A stretch of DNA of 64,000 bases from Perca fluviatilis (taxonomy: Eukaryota > Chordata > Actinopteri > Perciformes > Percidae), in contig NC_053121.1 of the NCBI RefSeq assembly GCF_010015445.1, positions 32,315,934-32,379,933 on the forward strand, in the 5' to 3' direction. Made by a program: the position numbers and the translations under genes. Under the pieces are notes generated by a model, which was not told the DNA's origin, did no database searches, and worked only from the letters and a program-made list of their open reading frames with translations. Shown piece after piece: positions 13,838 to 27,618 of the stretch. How positions within the stretch are numbered: position 1 is the first letter of the stretch; each line of letters begins with the position of its first letter.

Positions 13838-13942
13838 GTATGTATGTATGTATGTATGTATGTATGTATGTATGTATGTATGTATGTATGTATGTATGTA
13901 TGTATGTATGTATGTATGTATGTATGTATGTATATATATATG
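13838..13942. repeat. (TATG)n microsatellite
   Basis: About 23 TATG units end in a short TA run. It directly abuts the right terminus of the hAT-like MITE. Confidence 0.97.
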
Positions 13943-14314
13943 TAAAGTTATTTGTAACTTTTGGTGCTTCATTAAAAGCCTAAAGTCTAAAGGATGTGTT
14001 TTTGATAAGATGATTCAAAACTGAATTCAGATTCAATAAAACGCTGACTAAACCCTACCTCTTTACTGTATTTAACCCATTTCTAGATATTCCTAGCACT
14101 TTTGTGACAGTAATGTAGTCAGAGTGCTACGGCTGTGACCTTACCTGACTTATTAACTGGATGTCAGCATGACAATGTAGGAAAGCAGGCTATTTCTAGG
14201 GCTAGGGCTTCTAGGGGTGAATGTAAATGTACTTACTGAAGCACAAGGAATAGACAGGTATACCTTTGCTAACAGTACATATTAATATCAGATTTTAGGT
14301 TGGCCAGTGTATAT

Positions 14315-14315
<1 letters not shown>

Positions 14316-14399
<84 letters not shown>
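14316..14399. repeat. (CA)n microsatellite
   Basis: About 42 CA units; the open frames over it are artefacts. Confidence 0.98.
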
Positions 14400-14401
<2 letters not shown>

Positions 14402-15182
14402 GATGTGCTACAATCCATGCAAAGGCAATTCTCTCTTATCAAAGAATTATTCATGAAAATGTGCTACAACTCCCAGCGCTTCTTAGACATCCTCTTATGT
14501 TGTCCATGCAGTACTCCCTGCTACCCCTAAGACAGCGCCTACACATACTTGAGAAACAGTGACTTTGACAAGCATGCATCGTAAACAATATTGGGCAGAT
14601 GGTGGCCATTACAGTTCAGTGATGCCTCCACACGATAAAAAAAAAAAAGATCACACACTAGGCTGGATCAAATGATATTGGGATTATGACTAAAATGACT
14701 CTGTGATTATTTTATTGAGACCATGAGCAGAGTGGATAATTTGAAAAACAATGCAAAAAGCAAAACGAGTGTTAAAATGAAATGTCTGCTTTATATTATA
14801 TTAGGCTAATTTGGAATTTGAAAAATTATAGGAGGCATTTCTGAGTCAGCACAATATCAGTTCTGTACAATTTTGAGATATGGGAGGTATGAGTTGTTGA
14901 GAAAAAAAATACATGTCTGAGAGGCTGTTTCTATTTAAACACCCAACCCCCAGTTCCCCACCTCCACCCCGCCCTCTCTTTCCCCTTTCCCTTGCTCTCC
15001 CTTCTGCCGGAGGCCTTGTTAAATTGGCACAGATTCTACCCCGGCTCCCAACCAAAATCGCTGCCTAAGTGTTTCCACTCCGCTACCCCTATCATGGCCT
15101 TACAGTAGCACAGCACACAGAGGGAGTAGGCACAGGAAAAGCAAGCTTCTCTACATACTGTAGGTCTGCTGTCACTTGGGAC

Positions 15183-15684
15183 TAGGGCTGCAGCTATCGA
15201 TTCTTTTTCTAATCGATTAATATAGCACTTTATCAATCGATTAATCGGATAATGTTTTTTTTGCATTTTTAAACAACCTAAACTAGGGAAAAAAAGCAAC
15301 ATTTTCGGAAGAAAGCAACATTTGTATTGCCTACATTGCTTACAATATCATCTCTCAAAAAACAAAACATATTAAGTGCATTTAAGTGCCATATTACATT
15401 GTTTTTAAAGATTTTTTTTTACAAACGATATCAACCTCAAACTAAGGCATACATTAAAATACACAAACATTACATTAAGTTGTGCAACTTAACTTTCAGA
15501 ACTACAAGTTTCAACCTGAGACTGATCTGTATATACAGTAGGCCTATATGTAAATATTAGTTATACTCAACCTATTTTCATTTATACATTTGATTATAAT
15601 GTCACACAGCTCTGTTACACTTATGCCAGAGCTTTCACTATCACTCTGACTTATGCTATTAGATCGTTGATCAGCTGTTTCTCT

Positions 15685-15724
<40 letters not shown>

Positions 15725-16270
15725 GCAACAATCAGCTGTTTTTCCGAAGGGATAGTCAACGCGTCAGCTCTTTAGATCAGATCGTGGTCACCACTACCTA
15801 TTTTCTTGTCTTTGTTTTTGGTAGTTGTTGTGTTTGGTGTAGTTTCATCGTCCATACGACTGTTATTTACTTTTGTCGGTTAAGTTAGACTCCATGTTTT
15901 CTGTTGAGATGCTAAAGCACTGACGTCGTGCTATTATCGTGGTAAGCTAGTTCCATTTTGCAGTAGTACCCGCTGTACAGAGTTTTAGTTTTAATTACGT
16001 TTGAACTGATTCCAAACTTTGGACACTTTCTGTCGTTTTCGCCAGCCTGTCTCTTCTCTAAGCCCCTCGCTATTTACGCTCTGGCACATAGACAGTGTCG
16101 CCAGCAGCAGACTGAGCCGTGTCTGTGCGACAGTAATAATGCTCTGTGCGGAAACACCGTCCGTCAGCGATACAACGTTGGTAACATTGATTTAACGAAG
16201 CTTCGAGGCAAGTCATTTTGCATCGAGGATTTTTTGTAATCAAATTATTTGAGGAATCGTTTCAGCCCTA
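15183..16270. mobile_element. hAT-superfamily non-autonomous transposon with perfect 8-bp target duplication
   Basis: The element starts TAGGGCTGCAGCTATCGATT and ends AATCGTTTCAGCCCTA. It is flanked on both sides by CTTGGGAC (15175-15182 and 16271-16278), the 8-bp duplication expected of hAT transposition. Subterminal AATCGATTAATC-type repeats follow the left end. Internally it carries an (AG)n array (15687-15721). No transposase frame is visible, so it depended on an autonomous relative. Confidence 0.92.
15687..15721. repeat. (AG)n microsatellite inside the hAT element
   Basis: About 17 AG units. Confidence 0.97.
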
Positions 16271-18657
16271 CTTGGGACATAAAGAAGCAGCACAGCTACA
16301 GATCGATTCAACTTCTAGAACAACCCTGTGTTTGTTTAGATCTCAAGACAGAATTTGTAGTGCATTTCAAAAGATTATACATGAAGAGTGAGTTGTAATC
16401 AAAACTGAGTGATCATATAATGTGACTCAGCCAGCAGGATACTCTGCAAAATTCTTGTAGTCCTCCTCACAAACAGAACAGTCTTTGTTTGTGAGGCTTT
16501 AGCCGAGCGGATGCGAGCGAGGCATTCTGCTGCAAAAGTCATATGCCTCCTTCTTCCTGCTCGGTCTCAGAGGTGTTGAAAACTTCCAAAAGCACATTCC
16601 ACTCTGAGACAGACAGACACAAGGAATAACAGTTGAGCAAGTAAAGAAGAATTTTGAGCTTTGCTCCTGGGGAAAAAGGCATCCATTTCAGAAAAAAAAA
16701 ATATATACATTCCCTGCAGATAGTATGTGTTGAATCAAAGACAACTGAAACTCTTCAGTTTCTCTCTTCAAAAAGGATCCTACATTTTTTCAGAAGTCTT
16801 AAAAAGGCATCGGAGCAGACTTTTGGTCCAGCAACTTTGCTGTAAAGCGACCTTCTGGTTAAAGGTCATTCCTCAAGCTTTATCAACACTATATTCACAC
16901 AACCACCAAATTCCCATCACCGCAGACCAGAGTATACTGGGAAACCAAAACAACCTCCGCCCCAGACAAAATAGGCCGCTCATATAAAACAGGAGTTGGC
17001 TTTGCACTGAGCATGAAAGTGGAGTCTTTTGGCAGGCCACTGCCATCTCTGACTTGTAAACAATATGGAGGGTATTTTTAGGGGACACTTGGCCTCAATG
17101 TGATACTCTGAAGTCCGTTGGTCTATTTTAAGTCTGGTGCTGCATGAATAAGGAGCATCTGCATGGCTGTATTCATAATAAGGCGTACAAGCTAATGGAG
17201 GACACGGTAAGTAGGTGAATGTGTTTGCCTGCATGTCTACATCTGTCTGTGTGAGGGGGAAAAAAGCCAGTCTAGCAGAAGAATTTCCAGTGTTGAACTA
17301 AAAGCGGAAGACTGAATCTAGACAAAACAAAGACGCCGCTAAAAGCATCAGCAGAGGAGAAAGGCCAAGGCTTATTGTAGGTCTGGAGGAGCATCTCTAT
17401 ATGCACAAACTCAATAGGATCCAATGACGCACTGCAATAATGGAAGCATTACATTTAGAACAGCATGTTCACATGAACACAGCGACATCACTTCACTTTT
17501 TTGAAATGGGGGCATCACATCTGATGTGTGAGCTTGGCTCTGTTCAAACGGAGACTTTTTTTTTTTTTTAAACCAATTGCTAGGCAATTGGAGTAAGAGC
17601 TTGACACAAGCTTGACCATCATCAAAGAGGTAGTATAAAAGGGAAAGAGATGAGAGCCAGTCCAAAAAGAAAGAAAAGAAAGGAGATAACTGCTGTTTAT
17701 CAGATTGTTCCAAGATGAAATTCCCTTCAAACCATATCAAAAACAAAAAGAACAGAGAGCTCATCAGCTAGCAACATAAATGGAGGCAAGGCAAATAGGC
17801 AATCACATAAGTCCCTGAGATACTCTGAAGCAAGTTACAGATTAAAAAAAAAGAATCCCATTAGCTTTTACATCCTTGGCATGTGTGGCTATATATTCCC
17901 CTGGTGACTCCACTCCCAACTTTATGTGCAAATGCAAATCTGACGATTTAAATCAATGGTTCGGGCCAGACACCGCAGCAGACAGCACACACACACACCC
18001 ACCCACACAGGATAAACCAGAAAATACGACTTAATGCAAATTGCTGCTGAATGGTCATCAAATATAAAACTTCTTCTCCATCTGTGTTGGCAGGGGGCTC
18101 AAAGTTTTGCAGAATGCTGTGAGGATGCTTTATAATACACTCTGATACCATTCCAGAATCTAATCTACCACGGACACCTACGTAGAAGCTTTGATGTTAA
18201 GAGGAAAGCGTGGGTGGGCATGTCTCTGCGATTATGAAGTGGGCAGCTTACATCACCGTTGGTTTGCTAAATGAGATGCATGGCACCTACAAAAGACTAA
18301 AAAAAAACACGCTGCCACTGTCAACACTGATCAGATCTAAACTGCACTTCCACCAGTCTGATGCCTACACTTAAGATTTCACTTAATCCCCAACACCGCA
18401 CCCAATCATTTACAACCTACTTTCAAACTACATCGTTGAGTTAGGGTGTAAACACATGACACTCCTAATGAGAGACAGGTGCTCTGATAATGGTGACACT
18501 GATCTGCATCATGTAATCATAGCTAATCATTACACAAATGACACCCATTTTAAAAAGAGAACTTAAGCCTGAAAAGCCCTGCTCTTCAAATCATGTGGCG
18601 GTCTACACTAAAGTGGACCAAGTAGTTTGAACTGACTGGTCGGCACAGCCTTCCTTA

Positions 18658-19270
18658 AGGCGCTGACACACCAAGCCGATAATTGGCCGTTGGACAGTCT
18701 GGCGAGGTCGGTGACTCGAGTCTTTTCAGTGTGTTCCGTGCAGTCGTCCATCCGAGGGGCTGTCGGCCTTCATTTTGCCCGATTTGACATGTATAATCGG
18801 CGGGGCGGGCACTGCCGGCACTCGGACTCAAATGACCCATCTGATTGGTAGAATGCTAACCCGGAAATGGGGAGCGGAATGAGCGTGACTAGAGTCTCTC
18901 AAAATCTGACAAAAATATTTTAAACTGACCTTTGTCAATCTGAAATGAAGACAGATTCAGCAACTGCACGGCCTATTTCTCGCTTAAAATGTTTTCAGAA
19001 ACACGTTTCGGTGAACTATTTTAGTATAATATGAGATCGGATTCTGAACAAGCCGCCATGACAGTCTGGCTTTGAATTTCCGGAGAAACCAGACCCACGT
19101 GACGCGTTCGTCCAATCAGCTGCCGGTTTCCATTTTTGTACGAAAATACAGATTAGAGCCACCTGCTGTTATGGACTTTTTTGACCTACTCGGGGAGACC
19201 GATCAGTCCAACTGCCTTTTCTGCCGAGGGTCGGCCGTCTGCAGCTTAAGCTGCATTCACTGTTGAACAA
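18658..19270. mobile_element. probable DNA-transposon fragment (GGCGCTGACACACCAAGCCG end)
   Basis: The left edge carries GGCGCTGACACACCAAGCCG, which I recall as the terminus of a repeat common in fish. A GC-rich body with repeated GTCGGCC motifs follows to about 19270. The matching right terminus is not clear, so the boundaries are approximate. Confidence 0.4.
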
Positions 19271-19717
19271 CGGGTCCACAGTTACATTTGGGCTGAAATT
19301 AAATCATTTTTTGAAATCTATATATTTTGATAATGAAACATTGGTTTAAAACCAATGGTTAAAATGAAAACCTAGCAAATCACAACATTGAAAACTATTT
19401 ATACTTACTAGCTAATATTGCCATTCTAACTGCTATCTTTCATCTCTGTAACATCTCGCTTTTATCTCTCATGAGCTATGTACTGAGTGTTGTACTGTAG
19501 TCTGTGCTGTGTATGTTCAAAGTAAATGTGACTGTAAATGTAACATTTCAATCTTTTCTAATAAAAAATTGTTGATCACAAAAAAAAACATTGCTAACTA
19601 TAATAACGAGATCATCCAAGAGGTACGAATGTATACAAGTAGATAGGTTTAAGAATAAAATCCAACACTGAATCAATAAATGTATATCGTTTTGCATATT
19701 TTTTGTTTTATATGTTT

Positions 19718-19963
19718 TAGGGCTGCAACTAATGCAATTGATTAATTGTTTTGTGAATAAAATTGTGAAAATGTCTATAATAATTTCTCAGAATTGCCTC
19801 CAAATGCTTAGTTTTATCCAACCACTAGTCCAAAAGATATTCAGCTTACAATGACAGAAAATCAGCAAATCCTAACATCGGAGAAGCTGAAACACAGAAA
19901 TGATGAATTGATTATCTTTCCAGTGGTCGACTTGTCAATTAATGGACTAATCGTTTCAGCTGT
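19718..19963. mobile_element. short hAT-like MITE (AGGGCTGCAACTAA family)
   Basis: About 246 bp, starting TAGGGCTGCAACTAATGC and ending ACTAATCGTTTCAGCTGT, an inverted-repeat pair with the hAT-like TAGGGCTGCA signature. The interior is AT-rich and non-coding. No clear target duplication remains. Confidence 0.7.
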
Positions 19964-20164
19964 AATAATGTATATTTTGAATATATTTTGCGACCGTCCC
20001 TCAGATAACCTTTAGAGAGTTGCATACACATGTATAAACAGTAAAGTGGTACTCTGCTGCATTCAAAGTGGACATACGAGTATGTACAGGTGCATTATCA
20101 GTATTTTATCCCTTTAAACGAACCGGTCTGAAACATGCCTACCCACCTGGGGGCTTTGAAATTA

Positions 20165-20551
20165 ATAACTGCATTGATGCATCGTGATGCGGACCTAGAC
20201 GATTCTGCATCGATGCAGTGACAGACTATAATCGATTATTGCCTACTGATGTTACTTGTTGATTTCGGGTTTTTGTTTTTGCCTTTTATCTGTTGCCCGC
20301 TGTGTTCAGACTCCACTACATTTAGGAAGTGTCTTTTTTAAGAGCATATATAATAAAAACGAGGAGTTCGTATATATGTTCGTATATATCTGACTGCTTG
20401 AATTTGTCGATGGAAAACCATGTGTAGCAATATAAATATTATTAATATATATTGAGGAAGTGATGCATCGTGATATCAAGTCAATTCGAATCGTTGACAG
20501 GATAATTGTAAATCGAATTGAATCGTGAGACCAGGGAAGATTCACAACCCT
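20165..20551. mobile_element. hAT-like element remnant (GAATCGTGAGACC end)
   Basis: The segment contains repeated GATGCATCGTGAT and AATCGAATTGAATCG motifs and ends GTGAGACCAGGGAAGATTC before ACAACCCT, a terminus pattern I associate with fish hAT repeats. The left end is degraded. Confidence 0.4.
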
Positions 20552-20616
20552 TTACGCACCATCTGACTTTTAGAACACCTGCAAAACATCATGGCATTGT
20601 TCTTGTGAACATAAGC

Positions 20617-21563
20617 CAGGGATCAAATTCGCCACTAAATGCTGGGCCAACTTGGTGGCAGCACTCCAGACTGCGACCAAATGGTCGCATTTTGCGACCA
20701 AAATTTGAGAGTGTGCGACTGAATTTTACATCCAGTCGCACATGTGTGACCAGTAAATTTGCCCCCTTTTTTTACACCTTAAACGTTGAAATTTCGGTAC
20801 CTGAGAGCAAGCTTATCTGTCCTCTCTGAAAATTGACAGAGAGCGGTTCTCCGACACAAACACACACACACTCGCACACACGCAGCGCTGCAGACGGAGC
20901 TCTGCTGTTTTGTTGAAGTCACAGCGAGTCACGGAAATGCCGATAAAGCGGTTTCTAGTGTGGTTACAGTTTTCCATAACTTCACGCAGACAGCGTTTGC
21001 TGCGACATGATATTAATGGCGAGCCGAAAACGGTCGCGGTGCTGTTGATGTTACACTTCCTCGGAGACGAGCAGCCAGGCACAACTGTGGTTTATCTGCC
21101 CTGGTGGCTGACTGACAGGCTGAGGTTGTAAGGCAAGGCAACTTTATTTCTACAGGCACCTTTCAGCAACAAGGCAATTCAAAGTGCTTTACATGAAACA
21201 TTAAAGAGCAATTAAAAAACAGTCATGATGAAAATAAAACAGGCTAAAAAATAATAATATACAAATACAATAATAATAAAAATATATATCTTTTTTTTTA
21301 CTGTCATGACAGCGATGGGGCTGTCAGTTTACCTTATATGTTGCATCTTCAAAAGTGACACTGAATTTGAAACAGCACATTGTAATTTCTGCATCTATTA
21401 TCAAAGTATTTATTAGTTATACAGTGGAAATTAGTAGAAATGTGAATATTTGGTTAGCATGTTGATTTACGGTGTGTGCCCCTACATTTTCTGGTTGTGC
21501 CCCTAAAATTTTCAGTTGGAGGCCACTGTGCTCCTAGTGAAAAAAGTTAGTCTGGAGCCCTGC
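20617..21563. mobile_element. hAT-like element with CAGGGMTC termini, carrying a nested retroelement tail
   Basis: The left terminus CAGGGATCAAATTCGCC and right terminus GTCTGGAGCCCTG (inverted CAGGGCTCCAGAC) bound a 947-bp unit with GTCGCA-rich motifs near the left end. The flanks show no clear 8-bp duplication. A separate repeat near 21,131-21,300 appears inserted into it. Confidence 0.55.
21131..21300 (+). mobile_element. retroelement-derived repeat (CAAAGTGCTTTACAT family)
   Basis: The motif order GGCAAGGCAACTTTATTTCT, AACAAGGCAATTCAAAGTGC and TTTACAT, followed by an A-rich tail, is a very abundant teleost dispersed repeat. I place it as a retroelement 3' tail from its A-rich end. The exact class is uncertain. 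Confidence 0.5.
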
Positions 21564-22706
21564 TTGATGGTCAAACTGGAGCTGCTGAATTTCAGCAGGT
21601 TTCCTACCGTCGCATAGTCCAGTAACGTTTTAAGATGAAATTATTTGAATGCCAAGTTTTTGAAAATGTTATCTTTACATCATCTTAAAATGTCACAACA
21701 ATACACACCCTGACAAGAGACAAATCAAACAAGACAATACCTGTATCATACAGGTTCCTGATTGGCAGCCTACTGTGCTGCTCTACACAACACACATGAT
21801 CACACACAACATTAGCAGAGCCACCAAGAAGAAAAAAGTATCATCAAGACAACATTCAAAACCTGCTTTTGTCTCCATGCTAGATTCTCACAATGCCTGA
21901 TGTCATACACAAAATAGCATTAGAATGTGCAAAATGGCAAATTACAATCCAGAATATGTATTAATATTATTTATTGGGACATTGTACTACACCATTTAGG
22001 CAGTAAAAGATCGAAAATAAAAATGTAGCTCTCTTAACTTTGAACCTGACTTCGTGCATCTCCTGAGTGGGGCTGCATAGAAATGACTGCTTAGACTGCT
22101 GGGATATTACGTTATGTGTTAAGGAGTACGCCGAGGGCATGAGAAGCTCCCACATTTAGTGGTTTTAGAAAGGTAGTGAGGGTACACACCGCAGTGCGAG
22201 TCTGCGGAGGAGACTTTCTCCCACACAGACAGGTCCTTGATTAATGTTATGCCAGCTCATCACCACAGAGAAGGCTGCTGGCCTGACAAGGAGATAATAG
22301 CAGCTGGTACGGTACAGTGTCATAGGACATCAAGGAAGCGCTGCAACTCCTACAGAGGTCTGCAATGGTGACCCTAATCTCCTTAGGCATGTTGTCATGT
22401 TAGAAAGCTTTCTGCATCTGCGCTAGTCAAACAGCCAGGACAGAAAAGGAACGACGCCGCAGGCTTTGTTTGTAACCGCATTTTCGGTTGAAATGTATCA
22501 CATTTACACAGAAAAATAGCAAGCGTAGCATACATCTATTTACATGAGCTCAATTGGGTTGTGATTAATAGTATCACAATTATTTTGACAGTGATTTATT
22601 GCTGCCATATGACATCCTAAACCAATTATTTGGATATCACTTACAGAATAATGACCTAAATTAACCAAGAGTATATGTGTTCAAGAGAAAAATCTGGACT
22701 GTTTAC

Positions 22707-22939
22707 CTGTGAAGAGTTTAGTAATGGCCTTATTCTGTCGTCGTGCAGAGCAGATGAGTAGCAGCCATGGAGGCAGGAACTCATGATGACTGGCCAGGAG
22801 CTCGGCGATGGTCCTGGGGGAGCCGGGGGGGGACCTTTGCTCCCCCTCACCTAGCTGACAGCCTTCATCGATGGAGTCCACGAGCAGGAAGAGAGACTGC
22901 TGAGGAGGCTTGACGCTCAGGAGAGGCAAGAGGACACAT
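22707..22939 (-). CDS. ankrd50: ankrd50 coding exon 2: Walker B segment of the NTPase domain
   Basis: This 233-nt internal exon is bounded by an acceptor (TTTCCTCAG, AG ending at 22940) and a donor (GTAAAC from 22706). The acceptor supplies A to complete the split Arg codon, after which the peptide reads [14 protein letters not shown] and then [11 protein letters not shown]. The latter is a Walker B type hydrophobic strand with acidic residues Asp190, Asp193 and Glu194. A following segment ending in WLLLICSAR resembles the sensor-1 strand of STAND NTPases, and the exon closes with KLFTG split as G/GA. These residues (about 169-247) correspond without gaps of note to mammalian ANKRD50. The exon lies alone between a 13.4-kb and a 19.5-kb intron. 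No frameshift or stop is seen. Confidence 0.95.
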
Positions 22940-25900
22940 CTGAGGAAAGAAGGAGGAGAGAAACAAAGAGAGGGAAATGTTATGTTTTCACCTTTTTTGA
23001 TTGTGTCTGACTCATAAATAAACAATAACATTTTAGTTTCTGTTCAACAAACTTCTGAGAGACAGCACTTGTCTGAAGTCTGCATTCAAAGTACAGTATA
23101 ATTTCAGGCAAATCATTTTCTTTCTTGTGGAGGATTCACAAATAAAAAAAAAGGAGAAGAGGTTGTCGTATTTTTTAAATAACTATTGTAATGTGGTTGC
23201 ATTTTCAGCTAATGATGCGAGGCCACTGTTCGCAATTAGCATGTCTGATGCTGGAATCTCATTTTCACTCTCAACGCCGCCAGCAAATACCAGACTTCTG
23301 CTTAAATTACAACAAGTAAGGCAAGATTTAATAAAGCCTCTTTTACACTGAGTAATTTGGTGAAAACAGATAGGTTTGCTAGTTTACCAGTAAAAAAACA
23401 AAATAAGAAACCTTAAACTTGTTGCAGTTAGCTGTACATGTGTTGTGCATGTCAACTTTGCTATTGCAATTACAGTATGTGTTTTATGGATGGCATAGGG
23501 ATGAATCATCCTTATGCTCCCCCACAACCTGCAAAATATGGTATGACATTGGGGTAATTGGGCCCCCCACACTCAAGTCACCTTTTTTCCACTACTACTT
23601 GCTGCCACTTAGGAGATTCATGGGGAAAAGCACTATCTGTCAGAGTTATTCCGATTCTCCACTGGGCATGTCCGTACTGCGTTCCGGCTGCGCCGCTGTT
23701 TTGTTACGTCCTCCGCCACGTGCCATACCACGCCAGCCGCGTCTCAGAAGTGGAGTATCTTGCTGCCCGACTCGCAGATTATACTGACTCTACAAGCATT
23801 TTACAGAACAATCGCGTGTCTACCTTCCACTCCATTCATGCCTTCTCTTTTCTGGTGCTGTTCTGATAAAAAAAAAGATCTGTGATGTCATATTATGTTT
23901 TTCCACCTCCAAGATGAATCTCTCACTGTCTGAGGACTGGACAGTCTCGCGCCCGGAATGCAGCGCAGACATGCTTGGTGGAAATTAGGGGGTTACTGTG
24001 TCAAAATGAGCTCTACGGTACATGTTTTTCGGTGTTTTTGAATAGGTTGAATAGATTGTATAGCACTGCAAGTTATTTTTCCCACAAGCTGTACAATAAT
24101 GTACATAAATATTCAGTCCAATACAACAACTGTTTAATCTGGTCTCATATTTGTTCACAAGAAGAACATAAATTCATACTGTTATAGTAAAAAATGTAGC
24201 ACGACAACACAAAAAGATGAAGTGTATTAGAGAGAGGTAAGACAAAGAGGACAGGAGAAAGAACTGAACTACTTTAAAAAGGAAAAATTATTTCTGTAAA
24301 ATAGTGTGAACTTTATATTAATAATATTCCATGGCACATTTAAAAATTTTGTTTGTAAATGATGATGTAAATATCAACTGATCCTAGATTTACTTTTTGG
24401 AAATGTTTATGAGTTATTTTCTTTTTTTTTTTTTTTTTTTTTCAAATGAATATTTTCATGAACTTATTATACATGTTGAGAACAATATGTTGTACAAATG
24501 TATAAATAAAGAAAAGAATGAAAAGGTCTGGTTTCTTGTAGCTAGTTAGTGCAACGTTGTTTTAATATATTTTAAAATTCAATCCCATTTCAGTCACTCT
24601 TTTAGAATCTGTGTTATTCCTTAATTATTTTGCTATCTTATTTCAACACTGCCACTACAACGGAGAGCAGGAGAGTGATTTTACTGAGGCGTAACATTCT
24701 CAGTTCATCAGTCTCAATTGGTAAAGAGTGTATGCGTTGAAATATGTCTCCATCCAACCCAAATTGCATCTATTAACCGGCCCACTGTGGATGATTTGTG
24801 CTTACAGGAGACACAGTCATTTATAATTCAGTGGATTTTTTTTTTTATTCGACAAAAAGAAAAACTTTGCCTGGGAGCTAAATGTTCAGCCTTGAGATTA
24901 TATCAAAGACATGGAGAGAAATGTGCTCAGCAACTATCATGACAACTAGCCTTTTGTCCGAGTCAAACCTCGACAAATCTCCCTGAAACATAATTATTGA
25001 GGTTTAAATATGAGGCCCCATTAAAACCAGCCCTGTGGCATCCAGTAACAAAGCAAAAGATGATGTATTGCACGTTGTATCACGCATCACATCAATCCTC
25101 AGCTGAGCACAAACGAATCAAACTATTTAAATGCTACATTAACCTTTTATCAACGCCAAACTGCAAGCCAGACATGGAATCTACTTGCTCCAGTGCTTAT
25201 GTGTACCTTCACACATTAACGCTCACTGAAGCTGGATAGCCTGACAAATGCAATTTGTGTTCTCTGGAGTGGAGTTTGTGCTGACAAGACCTCTGTTCCA
25301 CTGTGACTGCCACCAACAGTTTGAAGCTAGCCATAAGACGTCCGTTTTTGGGGAAAAAAGTCATTTCCCAAGACCCATAAAATTACTTCCAGCTCAACTG
25401 GCCGTGATAAGGGATCTGAGGATTTCAAATTAGTGACATTTTAATCTGGGTCTAGGTTAATTAAACATTTAAATAGGGGCTGAGCAAATCAATTAATCGA
25501 AATGAAAACTCAAGAGTAGAGAGACTGCTTCAGGGCATCTGAGGCTTTTTCACGGGTAGCTGTTGCGCAGATAAAAATCGGTCACCTTCCAGATGATGGG
25601 ACTCTTCAACTACCACTCTTCCTTAATGGAACTGACATTGGTTGTAAGCTTTGTCATAAAACACTAAAATACTGTTTTAATGAGACTTCCTCTGGATGCT
25701 CAACAGCCTGTCACTAAGCCTGTGGCTCCAAAGCCATTCCCTTTTACGCATCTACCATTTTAGGCTTACATTTTACCCATAGCTCATTATCCTTAAGCAC
25801 ATGGGAGCAGGAATGGCTGGGGTGAAGGTCTGTGTGCTTTCAGTCCAAGTACTAGGCCATACAGAAGAGGCCATTTGTACAATGACTTCACTTTGGTTAC

Positions 25901-26224
25901 TATAGAGAAGTGCAAGTGCCAATGCCTGATATTACATTACAAAATTACCCAAAACGAAGTTGTGTAATATCAAACCAGTCTGATAAAAATTGAATGCTGT
26001 GAAATAGTTGCAATGTCTTTGACCTCAGACAACAATGTACAATATGGCAGAGTAAATAACATGTTGTGAAAGTCTTGGAGGAAAAGGTCCATATATTTTA
26101 AGCCTAATATTAAAGTATACAGCTTACTTCTGAAATCACACTTTACCCTGACCAATGCCTCCCATATCATGCCAACACCTTTACTCCAATATTTGAAACA
26201 CTTTTTCCAAAATGGTTGCCATTC

Positions 26225-26505
26225 TGGGCTGAAATTGAGATATTTCAATTAAGCTGTCAATTACTTATTTCCATTTGCTGATTATCTTTAGTGTATAAAA
26301 TGGTCTGAAAGGGTCTGAGAAATTCTTCCCACAAATTCCCATAGGCCAAGGCAAAGTCTTTAATCAGCTTGTGTGTCCCGCAAAACAGTCCAAACCCCTA
26401 AGATTATCCACTTCTACTGAGAAAAGTAGCAGGTTTATACATCTCAGAAGCTGGAATTCAAATGTTGTTGATTGTTTTTGTCAATCAGCTCGACTGTTCA
26501 TTTCA
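26225..26505. mobile_element. diverged copy of the short hAT-like MITE family
   Basis: Patchy similarity in order to the 19718-19963 unit: ATTTCAATTAAGCTGTC, TTTGCTGATTATCTT, AGTCCAAACCCC, GTCAATCAGCTCGACTG and TTCATTTCAGC. The termini are degraded, so this is an old copy. Confidence 0.35.
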
Positions 26506-27434
26506 GCATTAGATGAAATCCTTTAAAATGTAGCTTCCCCTCAGGTGGACACTGGACAGTTAAACCTGTTTTTGCAAAGCTCCCACAAACTTCAGCTCCT
26601 ATTTGAAACTTTTTTCCCAATTCCCAGTTTGAACCCTCAGCGGGAAAGAAATCAGTGCAAAGTGTCTCCAACCTTCACGTGCCGTCGTCATGTTGCTCAG
26701 CCTTTCAGGAAACACAGTCAATCACTCCTTCTGATGGCTGCAGGCCACAGAGAACCTGCAGCGCCATCTGGGAGCCCTGCCAAAAGGAATGTCCATCCAC
26801 AGGGGTGACTGTGTGTGAGTGTGTGTGAATGGCTGTGTCTGAGGCCAGGTTGCCTACTGAGACAATCAAATCCACAGTGACAGCCAGTGGGCAAAACAAA
26901 GAGACATTCTTTTCAGACAATTCAGCTACTTTCAGGCTGTCAAAGAGTCAAAGGACTGCAGACTGCAGACAAAGAAAACTCCACGGGATGCTGGAGATGG
27001 AGAGGGAGAGAGAATAAGCTCAGGAAAAGCTGATTTAGTTTGCCAGGCAAACCTGCAGCATACCTGAGCCAGAAAATTAAAAGTGATTCAGCCACACACC
27101 GTGGTCTTGGACATCTGTAACAACTAAACCAATTTCGGTTCTTGCTCAAGTCCTCAACATTTGCCCAAGTTGACGCCAATTGCTATTTAAGAGAAAAAGA
27201 AGGGGGGATGTGAAATGCATCTAATGCTCTCACCATCTGTCGTGTTGTGTTCGCAACTGCAGCGGCCGTCGCTCCCACCACAATGTGCAAAGTGAAGCTT
27301 TCAGTGTGACGTTTTAGTGAAGATGTCCGGGCCGACAGGGCAGCACTGGGCACAGAGCCAGCGCCGTACAAATGTACACAGCTCATTTTATAGAGCGGGC
27401 GCAGAGCCTGAAATCCATGCCACATACTCAAACG

Positions 27435-27618
<184 letters not shown>

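Larger units (their letters stand above)
3230..22706 (-). other. ankrd50: ankrd50 intron 2 (about 19.5 kb)
   Basis: The intron runs from donor GTAAAC at 22706 to acceptor TTACAG ending at 3230. It contains several transposon relics and microsatellites listed separately, and one CpG-richer promoter-like patch. I see no recognisable gene, RNA gene or diagnostic motif in 4,409-6,400, 6,455-7,670, 7,742-8,883, 9,740-13,200, 13,945-14,315, 14,400-15,170, 16,280-18,650 and 21,570-22,706. The short open frames there have no protein-like composition I can recognise. Confidence 0.9.
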
